A stretch of DNA of 52,262 bases from an uncultured Rhodobacterales bacterium (GCA_903873585.1 CAIQOV010000048.1:1-52262), one strand, 5' to 3'; positions 44,208-51,858 are shown, numbered from the stretch's first letter. Notes: a model not told the origin generated them from the sequence alone. Numbers and translations: made by a program.

Positions 44208-44240
44208 AAGGCCAAGCTCCCGCGGCTTGGCCTTAGTTTT
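44208..44240 (+). terminator. Intrinsic terminator of scoAB
   Basis: AAGGCCAAGC (44208-44217) pairs perfectly with GCTTGGCCTT (44225-44234) round a seven-base loop, then AGTTTT. It closes the CoA-transferase operon. Confidence 0.85.
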
Positions 44241-44333
44241 GCCGCAAATCAAACTTATCATTTTCTTGCATTTCTAAAACCGCAACCAAAAGGGCCTTAT
44301 CTCGACCGTCGTTTGTCAAAAAGGATTGGCTTT

Positions 44334-44528
44334 ATGAAAACAACATTCCTGAGCAAAGCCGCAAGCAAAGCGAACACTCGCATCGATTGGGTGGTTATCG
44401 CCGCCTTTGCTTTGGGCGTGGGGGTGATCTTGCTCACCTCGGTAGGGGGGCTGCTGAACGGCTTGACCTTTCAGCTTTGGGGTGAGGTTGGCAGCCATAT
44501 CACCGGCGCCACACAGCAAAACCCCTAA
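44334..44528 (+). CDS. Small single-pass membrane protein, Flp-pilin-like
   Basis: A 64-residue product starting MKTTFLSKAASKANTRIDW, then one hydrophobic helix (VVIAAFALGVGVILLTSVGGLL) and a short polar C-terminus. The layout of a short basic head, DWVV and a single helix is like small Flp-type pilin or TadE-like proteins of Rhodobacteraceae, but the Gly-Glu processing site of true Flp pilins is not evident. AAAGGA precedes the ATG. The frame can be read from 44313 as well. It stands alone, with no tad/cpa genes in the window. Confidence 0.65.
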   Translation: MKTTFLSKAASKANTRIDWVVIAAFALGVGVILLTSVGGLLNGLTFQLWGEVGSHITGATQQNP

Positions 44529-44537
44529 GCCGCGGTT

Positions 44538-45083
44538 TTACGCAAACCAGCGCGGGCCGTGTTCGGTTACGACCAGATCCAGCTTTTGGTCGAACGCATC
44601 TATGGGCACTTCGTCAACCTCTTGCGCCCCAAAGGCGAAGCCTATGGCCAAGACCGGCCCCTTGGCACGCAAGCCTTGCAGCGTGCGGTCGTAAAAGCCC
44701 CCGCCATAGCCCAAGCGAAAGCCCCGCGCGTCAAAGGCCAAAAGCGGCACGATCACCACTTGGGGGGTCACCCAAGCGCCTTCAGCGGGGATCAGCGCGC
44801 CGAAGTCTCCAGCCACCATCGCCACACCGGGGGCCCATTCGCGAAACTTCAAGGGCGTCGCTGCGGCCATTATCACCGGCACGCCAACCAAGCCCTGATG
44901 GGCAGCCATGGCGGGCAGCGGGTCAATCTCGGTGCGCATGGGCATATAGCCCGCCAAGGCTTTGCCCTGATGGGCGCTTAACACATCAGCCAAAATCTCA
45001 GCCGCCTGGCCCTGCCCTGCGGAAAAGGCCACCTTGCGCCGCGCGAAGGCCGCTGTGCGGGCGGCTGCTTTTGGATCGCTCAT
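44538..45083 (-). CDS. fau: 5-Formyltetrahydrofolate cyclo-ligase
   Basis: The enzyme (also called MTHFS or YgfA) uses ATP to turn 5-formyl-THF into 5,10-methenyl-THF, 181 residues. The N-terminal basic ARRKVAF, the central Mg-ATP site VPLLAFDARGFRLGYGGGFYDRTL (residues about 125-148) and the C-terminal end are typical. The ATG at 45083 has GGGGGAAAG upstream. The open frame extends to 45548 but enters the divergent guaD gene. In many bacteria the gene follows 6S RNA. Confidence 0.92.
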   Translation of the reverse strand: MSDPKAAARTAAFARRKVAFSAGQGQAAEILADVLSAHQGKALAGYMPMRTEIDPLPAMAAHQGLVGVPVIMAAATPLKFREWAPGVAMVAGDFGALIPAEGAWVTPQVVIVPLLAFDARGFRLGYGGGFYDRTLQGLRAKGPVLAIGFAFGAQEVDEVPIDAFDQKLDLVVTEHGPRWFA

Positions 45084-45134
45084 GTCACTTTCCCCCGAAT
45101 TTACGGGCCAAATACACCAAATGCCCCGCCCTGT

Positions 45135-45250
45135 CCGCCCCATAATGGCACGCGCCCTTTGGCATTGGGGCGGCTTGGCGTTAAGCTGTTTCTGCCAAAG
45201 GCTTGCGAAAGGGAAATTTACCCCTGCCGCGAAAGCCTTTACCCTTTGGC
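45135..45250. ncRNA. Structured fau-guaD spacer, possible leader or 6S-like RNA
   Basis: A hairpin with 8-bp arms (CCGCCCCA 45135-45142 and TGGGGCGG 45166-45173) is followed by an elongated imperfect hairpin at 45194-45250 with outer stem GCCAAAG/CTTTGGC, inner GGCTT/AAGCC and a GGG/CCC tip. It ends 19 bp before guaD. On the minus strand it would be upstream of fau, the usual place of 6S RNA. I could not match a 6S or purine-riboswitch consensus, so the class is open. Confidence 0.3.
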
Positions 45251-45269
45251 TCAAAGAAGAAGGTGACCT

Positions 45270-46541
45270 ATGGCTGATCTTTTGCTGGGGCAGGTTTTGT
45301 CCTTTGACGGCGACCCTTTTGTGCAAGGGGAAAAGGCCGCGCGGGTCAGCGAGGCCGTCTTGGTCGACGCGGGCCGCATTTGTGCCGTGGGCACCGCCGC
45401 AAACTTGCGCGCCGCCCACCCCCAAGCGCGGGTGACAGATTATGGCAAGGCCCTGATCTCGGCCGGATTTGTCGACGCCCATGTGCATTACCCGCAAACG
45501 GCGATCATCGCATCGTGGGGCAAGCGGTTGATTGATTGGCTGAACCAATACACCTTCCCCGAAGAGATGCGCTTTGCCGACCCCGCCTATGCCGTCGAAG
45601 TCGCCGCGCGCTACTTCGATCTGGCCTTAGCCCACGGCACGACGTCGATGTGTTCTTATGCCACGATCCATCCCGCTTCGGTCGATGCCTTCTTTGATCA
45701 GGCGCAAGCACGGGGATTGCGGGCCTTTGCGGGTAAGACCTGCATGGACCGCAACGCGCCCGAAGGGCTGCGCGATACGGCGCAAAGCGCTTATGACGAC
45801 AGCAAGGCGCTGTTGACCAAGTGGCACGGGAAAGACCGGCTGTCTTACGTCATCACCCCGCGCTTTTCGCCGACCTCTACGCCCGAACAACTCGCCGCCA
45901 TGGGGGCCTTGTGGCGCGAACATCCCGATTGCCTGATGCAAACCCACCTGTCTGAACAGACCGATGAGATTGCTTGGGTCAAAGACCTGTTCCCCCAATC
46001 GCGCGATTATCTGGATACCTACGAAGCCCAAGGCTTGCTGCGCGAAGGCGCGGTTTACGGCCACGCCATCCACCTGACCGCCCGCGAAAAGGCGCGGCTG
46101 GCCGAGGCGGGGGCGAGTGTGGTGCATTGCCCGACATCAAACACCTTCATTGGGTCGGGTCTGTTTGACATGGGGCTGACGCAAAGCCTGCGCGTGGGGC
46201 TGGCGACTGACACCGGCGGCGGATCGTCGTTTTCTATGCTGCGCACAATGGCTGCGGCTTACGAAGTCGCCCAGTTGCGCGGCCAAGCGCTGCATCCTGC
46301 CCAACTTTGGTGGCTGGCAACCCAAGGATCAGCGCGCGCGCTGCGGGCAGAACATCAGATCGGCAACATCGCCGTGGGGCACGAGGCTGATTTGATCGTG
46401 GTCAACCTCGCCTCGACCCCTGCCATCGAACAGGCGACACGGCGGGCCGAGGATATTTGGCAGGCGATTTTCCCCACGATCATGCTGGGCGATGACCGCG
46501 CCATTCAGGCGGTTTGGATATCAGGAAGCCTCGTCCTCTAG
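45270..46541 (+). CDS. guaD: Guanine deaminase
   Basis: A 423-residue amidohydrolase that converts guanine to xanthine and ammonia. The metal motif DAHVHYPQT (near residue 70) is followed by WLNQYTFPEE, a guanine-deaminase feature, then TSMCSYATIHPAS, MQTHLSEQTDEI (His and Glu at the active site), HCPTSNTFIGSG and the metal Asp in ATDTGGGSSFS. It is divergent from fau behind a structured leader. Its end overlaps the convergent RraB-like gene by 21 bases. It forms a purine-deamination pair with the 8-oxoguanine deaminase nearby. Confidence 0.95.
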   Translation: MADLLLGQVLSFDGDPFVQGEKAARVSEAVLVDAGRICAVGTAANLRAAHPQARVTDYGKALISAGFVDAHVHYPQTAIIASWGKRLIDWLNQYTFPEEMRFADPAYAVEVAARYFDLALAHGTTSMCSYATIHPASVDAFFDQAQARGLRAFAGKTCMDRNAPEGLRDTAQSAYDDSKALLTKWHGKDRLSYVITPRFSPTSTPEQLAAMGALWREHPDCLMQTHLSEQTDEIAWVKDLFPQSRDYLDTYEAQGLLREGAVYGHAIHLTAREKARLAEAGASVVHCPTSNTFIGSGLFDMGLTQSLRVGLATDTGGGSSFSMLRTMAAAYEVAQLRGQALHPAQLWWLATQGSARALRAEHQIGNIAVGHEADLIVVNLASTPAIEQATRRAEDIWQAIFPTIMLGDDRAIQAVWISGSLVL

Positions 46542-46853
46542 CCCCAGATCCCAGCCATCGGGGTAAAAGTCATAAGCCAGCGCCACTTCGGTTGCGACAC
46601 GCTCATGCGTCCAGATCGCTTCGGGGGTCACGGGAATCGGGCCAACCTTGGCCACCACCAGATCGTCATCGCGGGTGCACCGATACCCCTTGGCGGTCAG
46701 CGCCTTCATCACGGCGCCGTAGTTGGCGTCATGCTCTTCGGGGTAGAACAGAAAATCAACTTCCGCCCGTTCGGGCAGCTTTTTCATGCCCTTGGGCATA
46801 TCCCGAAAGGTGTTGAAAGTCTCACGGCGTTGGGCGTCGAAATTATGGCTCAT
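46521..46853 (-). CDS. RraB-like (ribonuclease E inhibitor family) protein
   Basis: A 110-residue acidic protein. The layout of a helix, VDFLFYPEEHDANYGAVMKALTAKGY, and the end FYPDGWDLGLEDEAS resembles RraB, whose C-terminus contains YDGWGTYFE. RraB-like proteins of gammaproteobacteria bind RNase E and reduce its activity. In alphaproteobacteria the function is untested. It overlaps the end of guaD on the other strand and starts 12 bp from the end of the 8-oxoguanine deaminase gene, so it is likely co-transcribed with it. Confidence 0.65.
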   Translation of the reverse strand: MSHNFDAQRRETFNTFRDMPKGMKKLPERAEVDFLFYPEEHDANYGAVMKALTAKGYRCTRDDDLVVAKVGPIPVTPEAIWTHERVATEVALAYDFYPDGWDLGLEDEAS

Positions 46854-46865
46854 GGTGGCGGCCTA

Positions 46866-48200
46866 TCACGCCATCAACCGGCGGGCCAGATGGTTTTGGC
46901 GTTCGACCACGCGGGGCAGGTCGATGGTCAGCATTTGCCCGTCGCCCACCACTTGGCGGCCTTCGACAAACAGATCGCGCACGCGGGTGGGGCCTGCCAA
47001 CAAAAGCGCTGCCGGATCCCACGATCCGGCACTTTCCACGCCCGACACATCCCAAATTGCCACATCGCCGCGCTTGCCCACGGCGAGCGCGCCGCAATCA
47101 GGCCGACCCAGAACCTGCGCGCCGCCTAGGGTGGCGATTTCCAGCGCCTCGCGCGCGCTCATGGCATCGGCACCAAGCGATACGCGTTGCAACAGCATCG
47201 TCTGGCGCGCCTCGGCGATCAGGTTGCCTGCGTCATTGCTGGCCGACCCGTCAACGCCCAACCCCACCTTCACCCCCGCATCGCGCAGGGCACGCACGGG
47301 GGCGATGCCTGACCCCAGCCTGCAATTGGAACAGGGGCAATGGGCGATGCCAGTTCGGGTGCGCGCAAACAGATCAATCTCGGCGGCATCGAGTTTCACA
47401 CAATGGGCGTGCCAGACGTCATCGCCTGTCCAGCCAAGATCTTGGGCGTATTGCCCCGGACGGCAGCCGAATTTGGCCAAGGAATAGGCAATATCCTCGT
47501 CATTCTCGGCCAAATGAGTGTGCAGCATCACGCCTTTGTCGCGCGCCAAAAGGGCCGCATTGCGCATCAGATCGCGGCTTACGGAAAAGGGCGAGCAGGG
47601 CGCAAGACCTACGCGCAGCATAGACCCTTCGGCGCTGTCATGGTGGGCATCGACCACGCGGATCATGTCTTCCAGAATGGCCGTTTCGCGTTCCACCAAA
47701 CTATCCGGCGGCAAGCCACCGTCACTTTCGCCAATGCTCATCGCCCCCCGCGTAGGGTGAAAGCGCAGACCCACGTCAGAGGCGGCGGCGATGGTGTCAT
47801 CCAACCGCGACCCATTGGGGAACAGGTACAGGTGATCTGACGTCAGCGTGCAGCCCGACAGCGCCAGTTCCGCCAAGCCCACTTGGGTCGAGGTGAACAT
47901 CTCTTCCGGCCCAAAGCGCGCCCAGATCGGATACAGCGTTTTCAGCCAACCAAACAGCAGCGCATCTTGCCCGCCCGGCACAGCACGGGTCAGGGTTTGG
48001 TACAGGTGATGGTGCGTGTTCACCAAGCCGGGTGTCACCACACAGCCCTTGGCCTGCACCACGCGGCCTGTGGTGGTTAGCCCCTGCCCCACAGCGGCCA
48101 CAACGCCACCGCGCAGCAAAACATCCGCGCCGTGCAATTCGCGCCGTGTCGCATCCATCGTCAGGATGGTGTCGGCGTTCTGGATCAAGATTTCAGACAT
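46866..48200 (-). CDS. 8-Oxoguanine deaminase
   Basis: A 444-residue amidohydrolase. The first metal motif is LVNTHHHLYQTLTR near residue 62, the next metal/substrate segment HTHLAENDEDIAYS near residue 228, and HCPCSNCRLGSGIAPVRALRDAG with GLGVDGSASND near residue 315. That last pattern, with the SNCRLGSGI loop, is the hallmark of 8-oxoguanine deaminases (previously annotated as hydroxyatrazine hydrolases). It would turn the oxidised base into urate, detoxifying or salvaging it. An AAAGGG site four to five bases before the ATG lies next to a leader hairpin. An atrazine-like substrate is the alternative. Confidence 0.9.
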   Translation of the reverse strand: MSEILIQNADTILTMDATRRELHGADVLLRGGVVAAVGQGLTTTGRVVQAKGCVVTPGLVNTHHHLYQTLTRAVPGGQDALLFGWLKTLYPIWARFGPEEMFTSTQVGLAELALSGCTLTSDHLYLFPNGSRLDDTIAAASDVGLRFHPTRGAMSIGESDGGLPPDSLVERETAILEDMIRVVDAHHDSAEGSMLRVGLAPCSPFSVSRDLMRNAALLARDKGVMLHTHLAENDEDIAYSLAKFGCRPGQYAQDLGWTGDDVWHAHCVKLDAAEIDLFARTRTGIAHCPCSNCRLGSGIAPVRALRDAGVKVGLGVDGSASNDAGNLIAEARQTMLLQRVSLGADAMSAREALEIATLGGAQVLGRPDCGALAVGKRGDVAIWDVSGVESAGSWDPAALLLAGPTRVRDLFVEGRQVVGDGQMLTIDLPRVVERQNHLARRLMA

Positions 48201-48205
48201 AAGAC

Positions 48206-48267
48206 CCTTTCACCCCCTTCGGTGCTGGGTCCACGGCGCGACAGAAGGGGAAAGGACTCGCGCCGTG
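48206..48267 (-). promoter_or_regulatory. Leader hairpin able to mask the 8-oxoguanine deaminase RBS
   Basis: On the minus strand CACGGCGCGA pairs perfectly over 10 bp with TCGCGCCGTG (48258-48267 and 48232-48241) round a 16-base pyrimidine-rich loop. The loop bases CCCCTTC and CCTTT are complementary to GAAGGGG (48214-48220) and to the ribosome-binding AAAGG (48206-48210). It lies between hisN and the deaminase gene and has no T run, so it is not a simple terminator. Confidence 0.45.
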
Positions 48268-48281
48268 TGCCTTTGGCAAAA

Positions 48282-49082
48282 CTAGGCGTTCAAGATGGCC
48301 AAAGCCTGCGCATGAATCTCGCGGTTGGCGGCGGCCAGAACATGGCCGCCCATCGGGCACGGGTTGCCCTGCCAGTCGGTAACAATGCCACCCGCGGCTT
48401 CGATCACGGCGATGGGGCCTTGCACGTCATAGGCCAAAAGCCCCGCTTCAATCACAAGATCAATCTGCCCCGCAGCGATCAGGCCATAAGCGTAGCAATC
48501 TGTGCCATAGCGGGTCAGGCGGGCTTGGGCCTTCACACGGTTAAAGGCAGCGCCGTCTTCGGGCGTGCCCACTTCGGGAAAGGTGGTGAACAAGATGGCC
48601 TCTGACAGCGGACGCGGGGCGCGGGTTTTCAATTGGCGCAACCCCATCGGCCCGCGCAGATCGGCGCGGCCAAGGCCACCTGCGAATCGCTCGCCAATAT
48701 AGGGCTGGTCGATCAACCCGTAGACGGGGCCGTTTTCATCCGACACAGCAATCAACACCCCCCAAGTCGGCGTGCCCGACAGATAGCTGCGCGTGCCGTC
48801 AATCGGGTCTAGCACCCATGTCAGCCCCGAGGTGCCTGCAGTTGTGCCAAATTCTTCGCCCAAAATGCCATCATGCGGGCGGCGTAGGGCCAAAATCTCG
48901 CGCATCATTTGTTCCGAAAGGTGATCGGCCACCGTCACCGGATCGAATCGGTCGATCTCTTTGTTATTGGCCGATAGCCCATCGACGCGGAAATGCTGCA
49001 AAGTGGCAAAGCGCGCGGCGTCAGCCAGCGCATCGGCAACTTCTATCAACTCTGCGGCCAGTTCTTTGCTGATCTGCACCAT
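48282..49082 (-). CDS. hisN: Histidinol-phosphatase (inositol monophosphatase family)
   Basis: HisN dephosphorylates histidinol phosphate to histidinol in histidine synthesis, 266 residues. Metal sites are GILGEEFGTT (near residue 70) and WVLDPIDGTRSYLSGTPTWG (near residue 90), then YDVQGPIAVIEAAGG. The DPIDGTRSYLSG variant separates it from SuhB (DPLDGTTNF) and is typical of HisN. The start at 49082 (MVQISKE) has GGGGGA upstream. A longer start at 49094 is possible. No other his gene is in the window. Confidence 0.88.
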   Translation of the reverse strand: MVQISKELAAELIEVADALADAARFATLQHFRVDGLSANNKEIDRFDPVTVADHLSEQMMREILALRRPHDGILGEEFGTTAGTSGLTWVLDPIDGTRSYLSGTPTWGVLIAVSDENGPVYGLIDQPYIGERFAGGLGRADLRGPMGLRQLKTRAPRPLSEAILFTTFPEVGTPEDGAAFNRVKAQARLTRYGTDCYAYGLIAAGQIDLVIEAGLLAYDVQGPIAVIEAAGGIVTDWQGNPCPMGGHVLAAANREIHAQALAILNA

Positions 49083-49130
49083 CGCATCCCCCATCTGATG
49101 CCTTGGCGCTACAGATGGGCGCGCTTTGGG

Positions 49131-49481
49131 TCAAGCCACGTCTGACAAAACCTTGGCCAGATCGAACAACCGCCGCCGCTGCGCTTCGGGAATGGCGAAG
49201 TAAGAGCGCACCAGTTCAGCGGCTTCCTTATCGGCAATCACATCGGCTGGGGCAGGCTTGGCCCCGTCGATCCCGTCAAAGAAAAAGCTGATCGAAACGC
49301 CCAAAGTTTCGGCGATGTCCCACAGCCGAGAGGCCGAAACCCGGTTCATGCCGGTTTCGTATTTTTGCACCTGCTGGAACTTTATCCCAACCTTTTCGGC
49401 CAGTTGCTGCTGGGTCATGCCCACCATCCACCGCTGGTGCCGGATACGCTTGCCCACATGGGCGTCAACTGAATGCTTCAT
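49131..49481 (-). CDS. XRE-family regulator, PraR/PhrR-like
   Basis: A 116-residue protein. A lambda-repressor-type helix-turn-helix (HVGKRIRHQRWMVGMTQQQLAEKVGIKFQQVQKYETGMNRVSASRL) is followed by a short C-terminal helix pair. This layout matches the PraR/PhrR regulators of rhizobia, which control quorum sensing and stress responses. The ATG at 49481 has GGAG six bases upstream, within a longer frame to 49493. It is upstream of hisN by 48 bp. A CTTG/CAAG inverted repeat (49508-49520) and AGAATATTCT (49555-49564) in the AT-rich gap are candidate autoregulatory sites. Confidence 0.88.
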   Translation of the reverse strand: MKHSVDAHVGKRIRHQRWMVGMTQQQLAEKVGIKFQQVQKYETGMNRVSASRLWDIAETLGVSISFFFDGIDGAKPAPADVIADKEAAELVRSYFAIPEAQRRRLFDLAKVLSDVA

Positions 49482-49493
49482 CGCGCTCTCCAT

Positions 49494-50073
49494 TGCGCGC
49501 GGATGGTCTTGGTGATCAAGAAAGATCCGCGCTAAATTTTTGTTTTTAAAGAAAAGAATATTCTATTCGAAAGGTGGTAAGGGAGAACAGAGCCTACGGG
49601 GCGTGTTCTTGCTCACCCCCCAAGGAACCCTGTCGCGGTGGCCACGGCCTGTCAAAATCAGGGCCTTGAACGTCATTTTCAATCTTGCACGTGATGTGGA
49701 TAAAGCTTGCATTTGGCGCCTAATCGTCTGGCTGAAGTTGTGGAATGTTTTGTTTTTTATAAGTTTTCTTGCAAAGGGTTAGGACTGGATAGGTCTTAGT
49801 GAACCTCTTTGGGTAGATACTCCAAAAGCGGTGCACCATTCGTAATAACTTTTTATCAGTCGGTCAACAACTTTTGGAACCCCTACCCATGCCTTTGCTG
49901 CGGAAAAAGACAGGCTGCTGCTTTAACATCAGGTGACAAGATTGGGCGGCACAGCGCCATTTACGGTTTACCCGCAAATCGGCAGGGAAAACCTTGAACT
50001 TGCGCTCCACAATGCCGATATTCACCTCAAGAGGTCGGCAAACGTCCGGCCCGCCACAAGAACGGAGGCTTTG
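49494..50073. other. AT-rich intergenic gap without a convincing gene
   Basis: About 580 bp between the XRE gene and the Bax-inhibitor gene. The left half is far richer in A and T than the rest of the window (T5 and A4 runs, GTTTTGTTTTTTATAAG). Two open frames (80 residues from 49540 and 62 from 49809) lack a good ribosome-binding site and look random. I see the XRE-side palindromes, a possible promoter at 49994-50022 and no clear RNA gene. It probably carries the promoters of both neighbours. Confidence 0.5.
49994..50022 (+). promoter_or_regulatory. Candidate sigma-70 promoter of the Bax-inhibitor gene
   Basis: TTGAAC (49994-49999), 17 bases, GATATT (50017-50022). It lies 52 bp before the start at 50074. 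The -10 matches four of six positions. The match is only moderate. Confidence 0.35.
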
Positions 50074-50808
50074 ATGGCTCAATTTCAGACAAGACCCTAT
50101 GGCGAAACCGCTGGCCTTGCCATTGACGCAGGCCTGCGCGCGCATATGAACAGCGTTTACACCACCATGTCAGTTGGCATGTTGGTGACAGCGGGCGTCA
50201 GCTGGGCCGTGGGCACCAGCCCTGCGCTGCTGATGTCGTTCATCAACCCGACAAACGGGCATTTGAACATTCTGGGCTGGGTGATCACCTTCCTGCCCTT
50301 GGTGATGGTCATGGCGTTCAGTGCTGCCTTGCCGCGCTTGTCGGTCGGCGCGGCCCAACTGTTCTTTTACGTTTACGCCGCCGCCATGGGACTGTCGCTG
50401 TCGTTCATCTTCGCGATCTACACGGGTGCCTCGATCTTCACGACCTTCTTGGCCACCGCCGCATCTTTCGCGGGGCTTAGCTTGTATGGCTACACCACCA
50501 AGAAGAACCTGTCGGGGATGGGCTCGTTCCTGATGATGGGGTTGGTTGGCATCATGGTTGCGATGATCGTCAACATCTTCGTCGGCTCATCGGCCTTGCA
50601 ATTCGCGATCTCTGTCATCGGCGTGCTGATCTTTGCAGGCCTGACCGTCTATGACACGCAGGCGATCAAGGGCGAGTATGTCGCCAATGCGCGCGCTGGC
50701 AATGAAGAGTGGATGGCCAAGTCGGCAATCATGGGCGCGCTGCGGCTGTATCTAGACTTTATCAACATGTTCACCTTCCTGTTGCAGTTCATGGGCGACC
50801 GCCGCTGA
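50074..50808 (+). CDS. Bax inhibitor-1 / YccA-family membrane protein
   Basis: A 244-residue membrane protein of the BI-1 family with seven hydrophobic segments. YAAAMGLSLSFIF, the KKNLSGMGSFLMMGL turn, VLIFAGLTVYDTQAIK (near residue 200) and a conserved C-terminal ALRLYLDFINMFTFLLQF are family features. In bacteria it is linked to membrane protease FtsH (YccA) or calcium leak. The function here is not known. GGAGG precedes the ATG by five bases. A strong terminator follows. Confidence 0.93.
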   Translation: MAQFQTRPYGETAGLAIDAGLRAHMNSVYTTMSVGMLVTAGVSWAVGTSPALLMSFINPTNGHLNILGWVITFLPLVMVMAFSAALPRLSVGAAQLFFYVYAAAMGLSLSFIFAIYTGASIFTTFLATAASFAGLSLYGYTTKKNLSGMGSFLMMGLVGIMVAMIVNIFVGSSALQFAISVIGVLIFAGLTVYDTQAIKGEYVANARAGNEEWMAKSAIMGALRLYLDFINMFTFLLQFMGDRR

Positions 50809-50833
50809 ACCAAGCGCAAGGCAAGTATACGGG

Positions 50834-50859
50834 GGGCCAGAGGAAACTCTGGCCCTTTT
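50834..50859 (+). terminator. Intrinsic terminator of the Bax-inhibitor gene
   Basis: GGGCCAGAG (50834-50842), GAAA tetraloop, CTCTGGCCC (50847-50855), then TTTT. A perfect nine-pair stem. Confidence 0.9.
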
Positions 50860-50868
50860 GCTTTGGCG

Positions 50869-51561
50869 TTAGACCACCGCCCCAAACAGATGCCCCACCA
50901 GCGCTGTCACAGCCATCGCCACAGCGCCCCAGAACGTCACCCTGACCACGCCGCGCACCATGGGCGCACCGCCTGCCTTGGCCCCGACAGCGCCCAGTAG
51001 GGCCAGAAACCCCAGCGAGATCACCGTGACCCACAGGCTGATCGCCGCCTCCGGCACCAAGAAAGCCGCAGCCATCGGCATCGCCGCCCCAACAGCAAAG
51101 CTAAGGGCCGAGGCCGCTGCCGCAACCAAGGGCTTGGCTTCGGAATGCTGCGAAAAGCCCAACTCGTCGCGCAAATGGGCTGCCAGCGGGTCTTTGGCGT
51201 GCAAAGCGGTGGCGACTTGCAGCGCCAGATCCGCCGACAGGCCACGATCTTCGTAAATACCTGCCAAGGCGCGCAGCTCTTCTTGCGGATCAGCCTCAAT
51301 CTCGGCGCGTTCGCGGGCGGTGTCGGCTTTTTCGGTGTCGGCTTGCGAAGATACCGACACATATTCCCCCGCCGCCATCGACAAGGCCCCCGCCGCAAGG
51401 CCCGCCATGCCCGCCAGCATCACGCCTGACCTGTCAGACGCCGCAGCAACCCCCACGATCAGTGAGGCGGTCGACACGATCCCGTCATTGGCCCCCAGCA
51501 CAGCGGCACGCAACCAGCCCACGCGGGCGACGTAATGTTCTTCGTAATGATTGCGTTCCAT
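50869..51561 (-). CDS. VIT/CCC1-family iron or manganese transporter
   Basis: A 230-residue membrane protein. N-terminal VGWLRAAVLGANDGIVSTASLIVGVAAA and AAGALSMAAGEYVSVSSQADTEKAD are VIT-family hallmarks, followed by a charged middle part with many Glu and Asp (EKADTARERAEIEADPQEELRAL) that resembles the cytosolic metal-binding region of VIT1, and three C-terminal hydrophobic segments. It should export Fe2+ or Mn2+ from the cytoplasm. No ferritin-like domain is fused. It is convergent with the Bax-inhibitor gene. Confidence 0.9.
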   Translation of the reverse strand: MERNHYEEHYVARVGWLRAAVLGANDGIVSTASLIVGVAAASDRSGVMLAGMAGLAAGALSMAAGEYVSVSSQADTEKADTARERAEIEADPQEELRALAGIYEDRGLSADLALQVATALHAKDPLAAHLRDELGFSQHSEAKPLVAAAASALSFAVGAAMPMAAAFLVPEAAISLWVTVISLGFLALLGAVGAKAGGAPMVRGVVRVTFWGAVAMAVTALVGHLFGAVV

Positions 51562-51637
51562 GGGGGCTCCTAAGGGGAATTTTCTGACCCTACCCTAACC
51601 CAGAAGTGCTTGAACTGACAGGGATAGCGCGCAAACG

Positions 51638-51666
51638 AAAAAGCCGCGCGAAACGCACGGCTTTTT
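51638..51666 (-). terminator. Terminator downstream of rpmG
   Basis: AAAAAGCCG (51638-51646) and CGGCTTTTT (51658-51666) are perfect complements with an 11-base spacer that itself can extend the stem. On the minus strand it ends in T5, 24 bp past rpmG. Confidence 0.8.
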
Positions 51667-51690
51667 GGGTCTTACATGTCTGGCGCGATC

Positions 51691-51858
51691 TTACTTGATC
51701 TTGCCTTCCTTGTATTCCACATGTTCCCGCTTCACGGGATCGTACTTATTGACCGTCATCTTTTCGGTCATGGTACGGGCATTCTTCTTGGTCACATAGA
51801 AGTGCCCGGTGCCAGCCGTCGAGTTCAGACGGATCTTGATCGTCGCCGGTTTGGCCAT
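51691..51858 (-). CDS. rpmG: 50S ribosomal protein L33
   Basis: A 55-residue protein, [18 protein letters not shown] followed by [15 protein letters not shown] and [18 protein letters not shown]. This is the L33 sequence type of alphaproteobacteria, with no cysteine pair (the zinc-free form). An AGGAGAG site lies upstream. It stands between rnpB and the VIT gene, transcribed in the same direction as both. Confidence 0.95.
   Translation of the reverse strand: MAKPATIKIRLNSTAGTGHFYVTKKNARTMTEKMTVNKYDPVKREHVEYKEGKIK

Noticed and set aside
46449-46465. A fourth copy of the GGATATTTG repeat
   Set aside because: GAGGATATTTGG occurs inside the guaD coding sequence, without the hairpin or the ATGAAAGG tail, so it is a chance match.
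49540-49782. An 80-residue open frame in the AT-rich gap
   Set aside because: No convincing ribosome-binding site, unusual codon use and no similarity to a known family. The 62-residue frame from 49809 fails for the same reasons.
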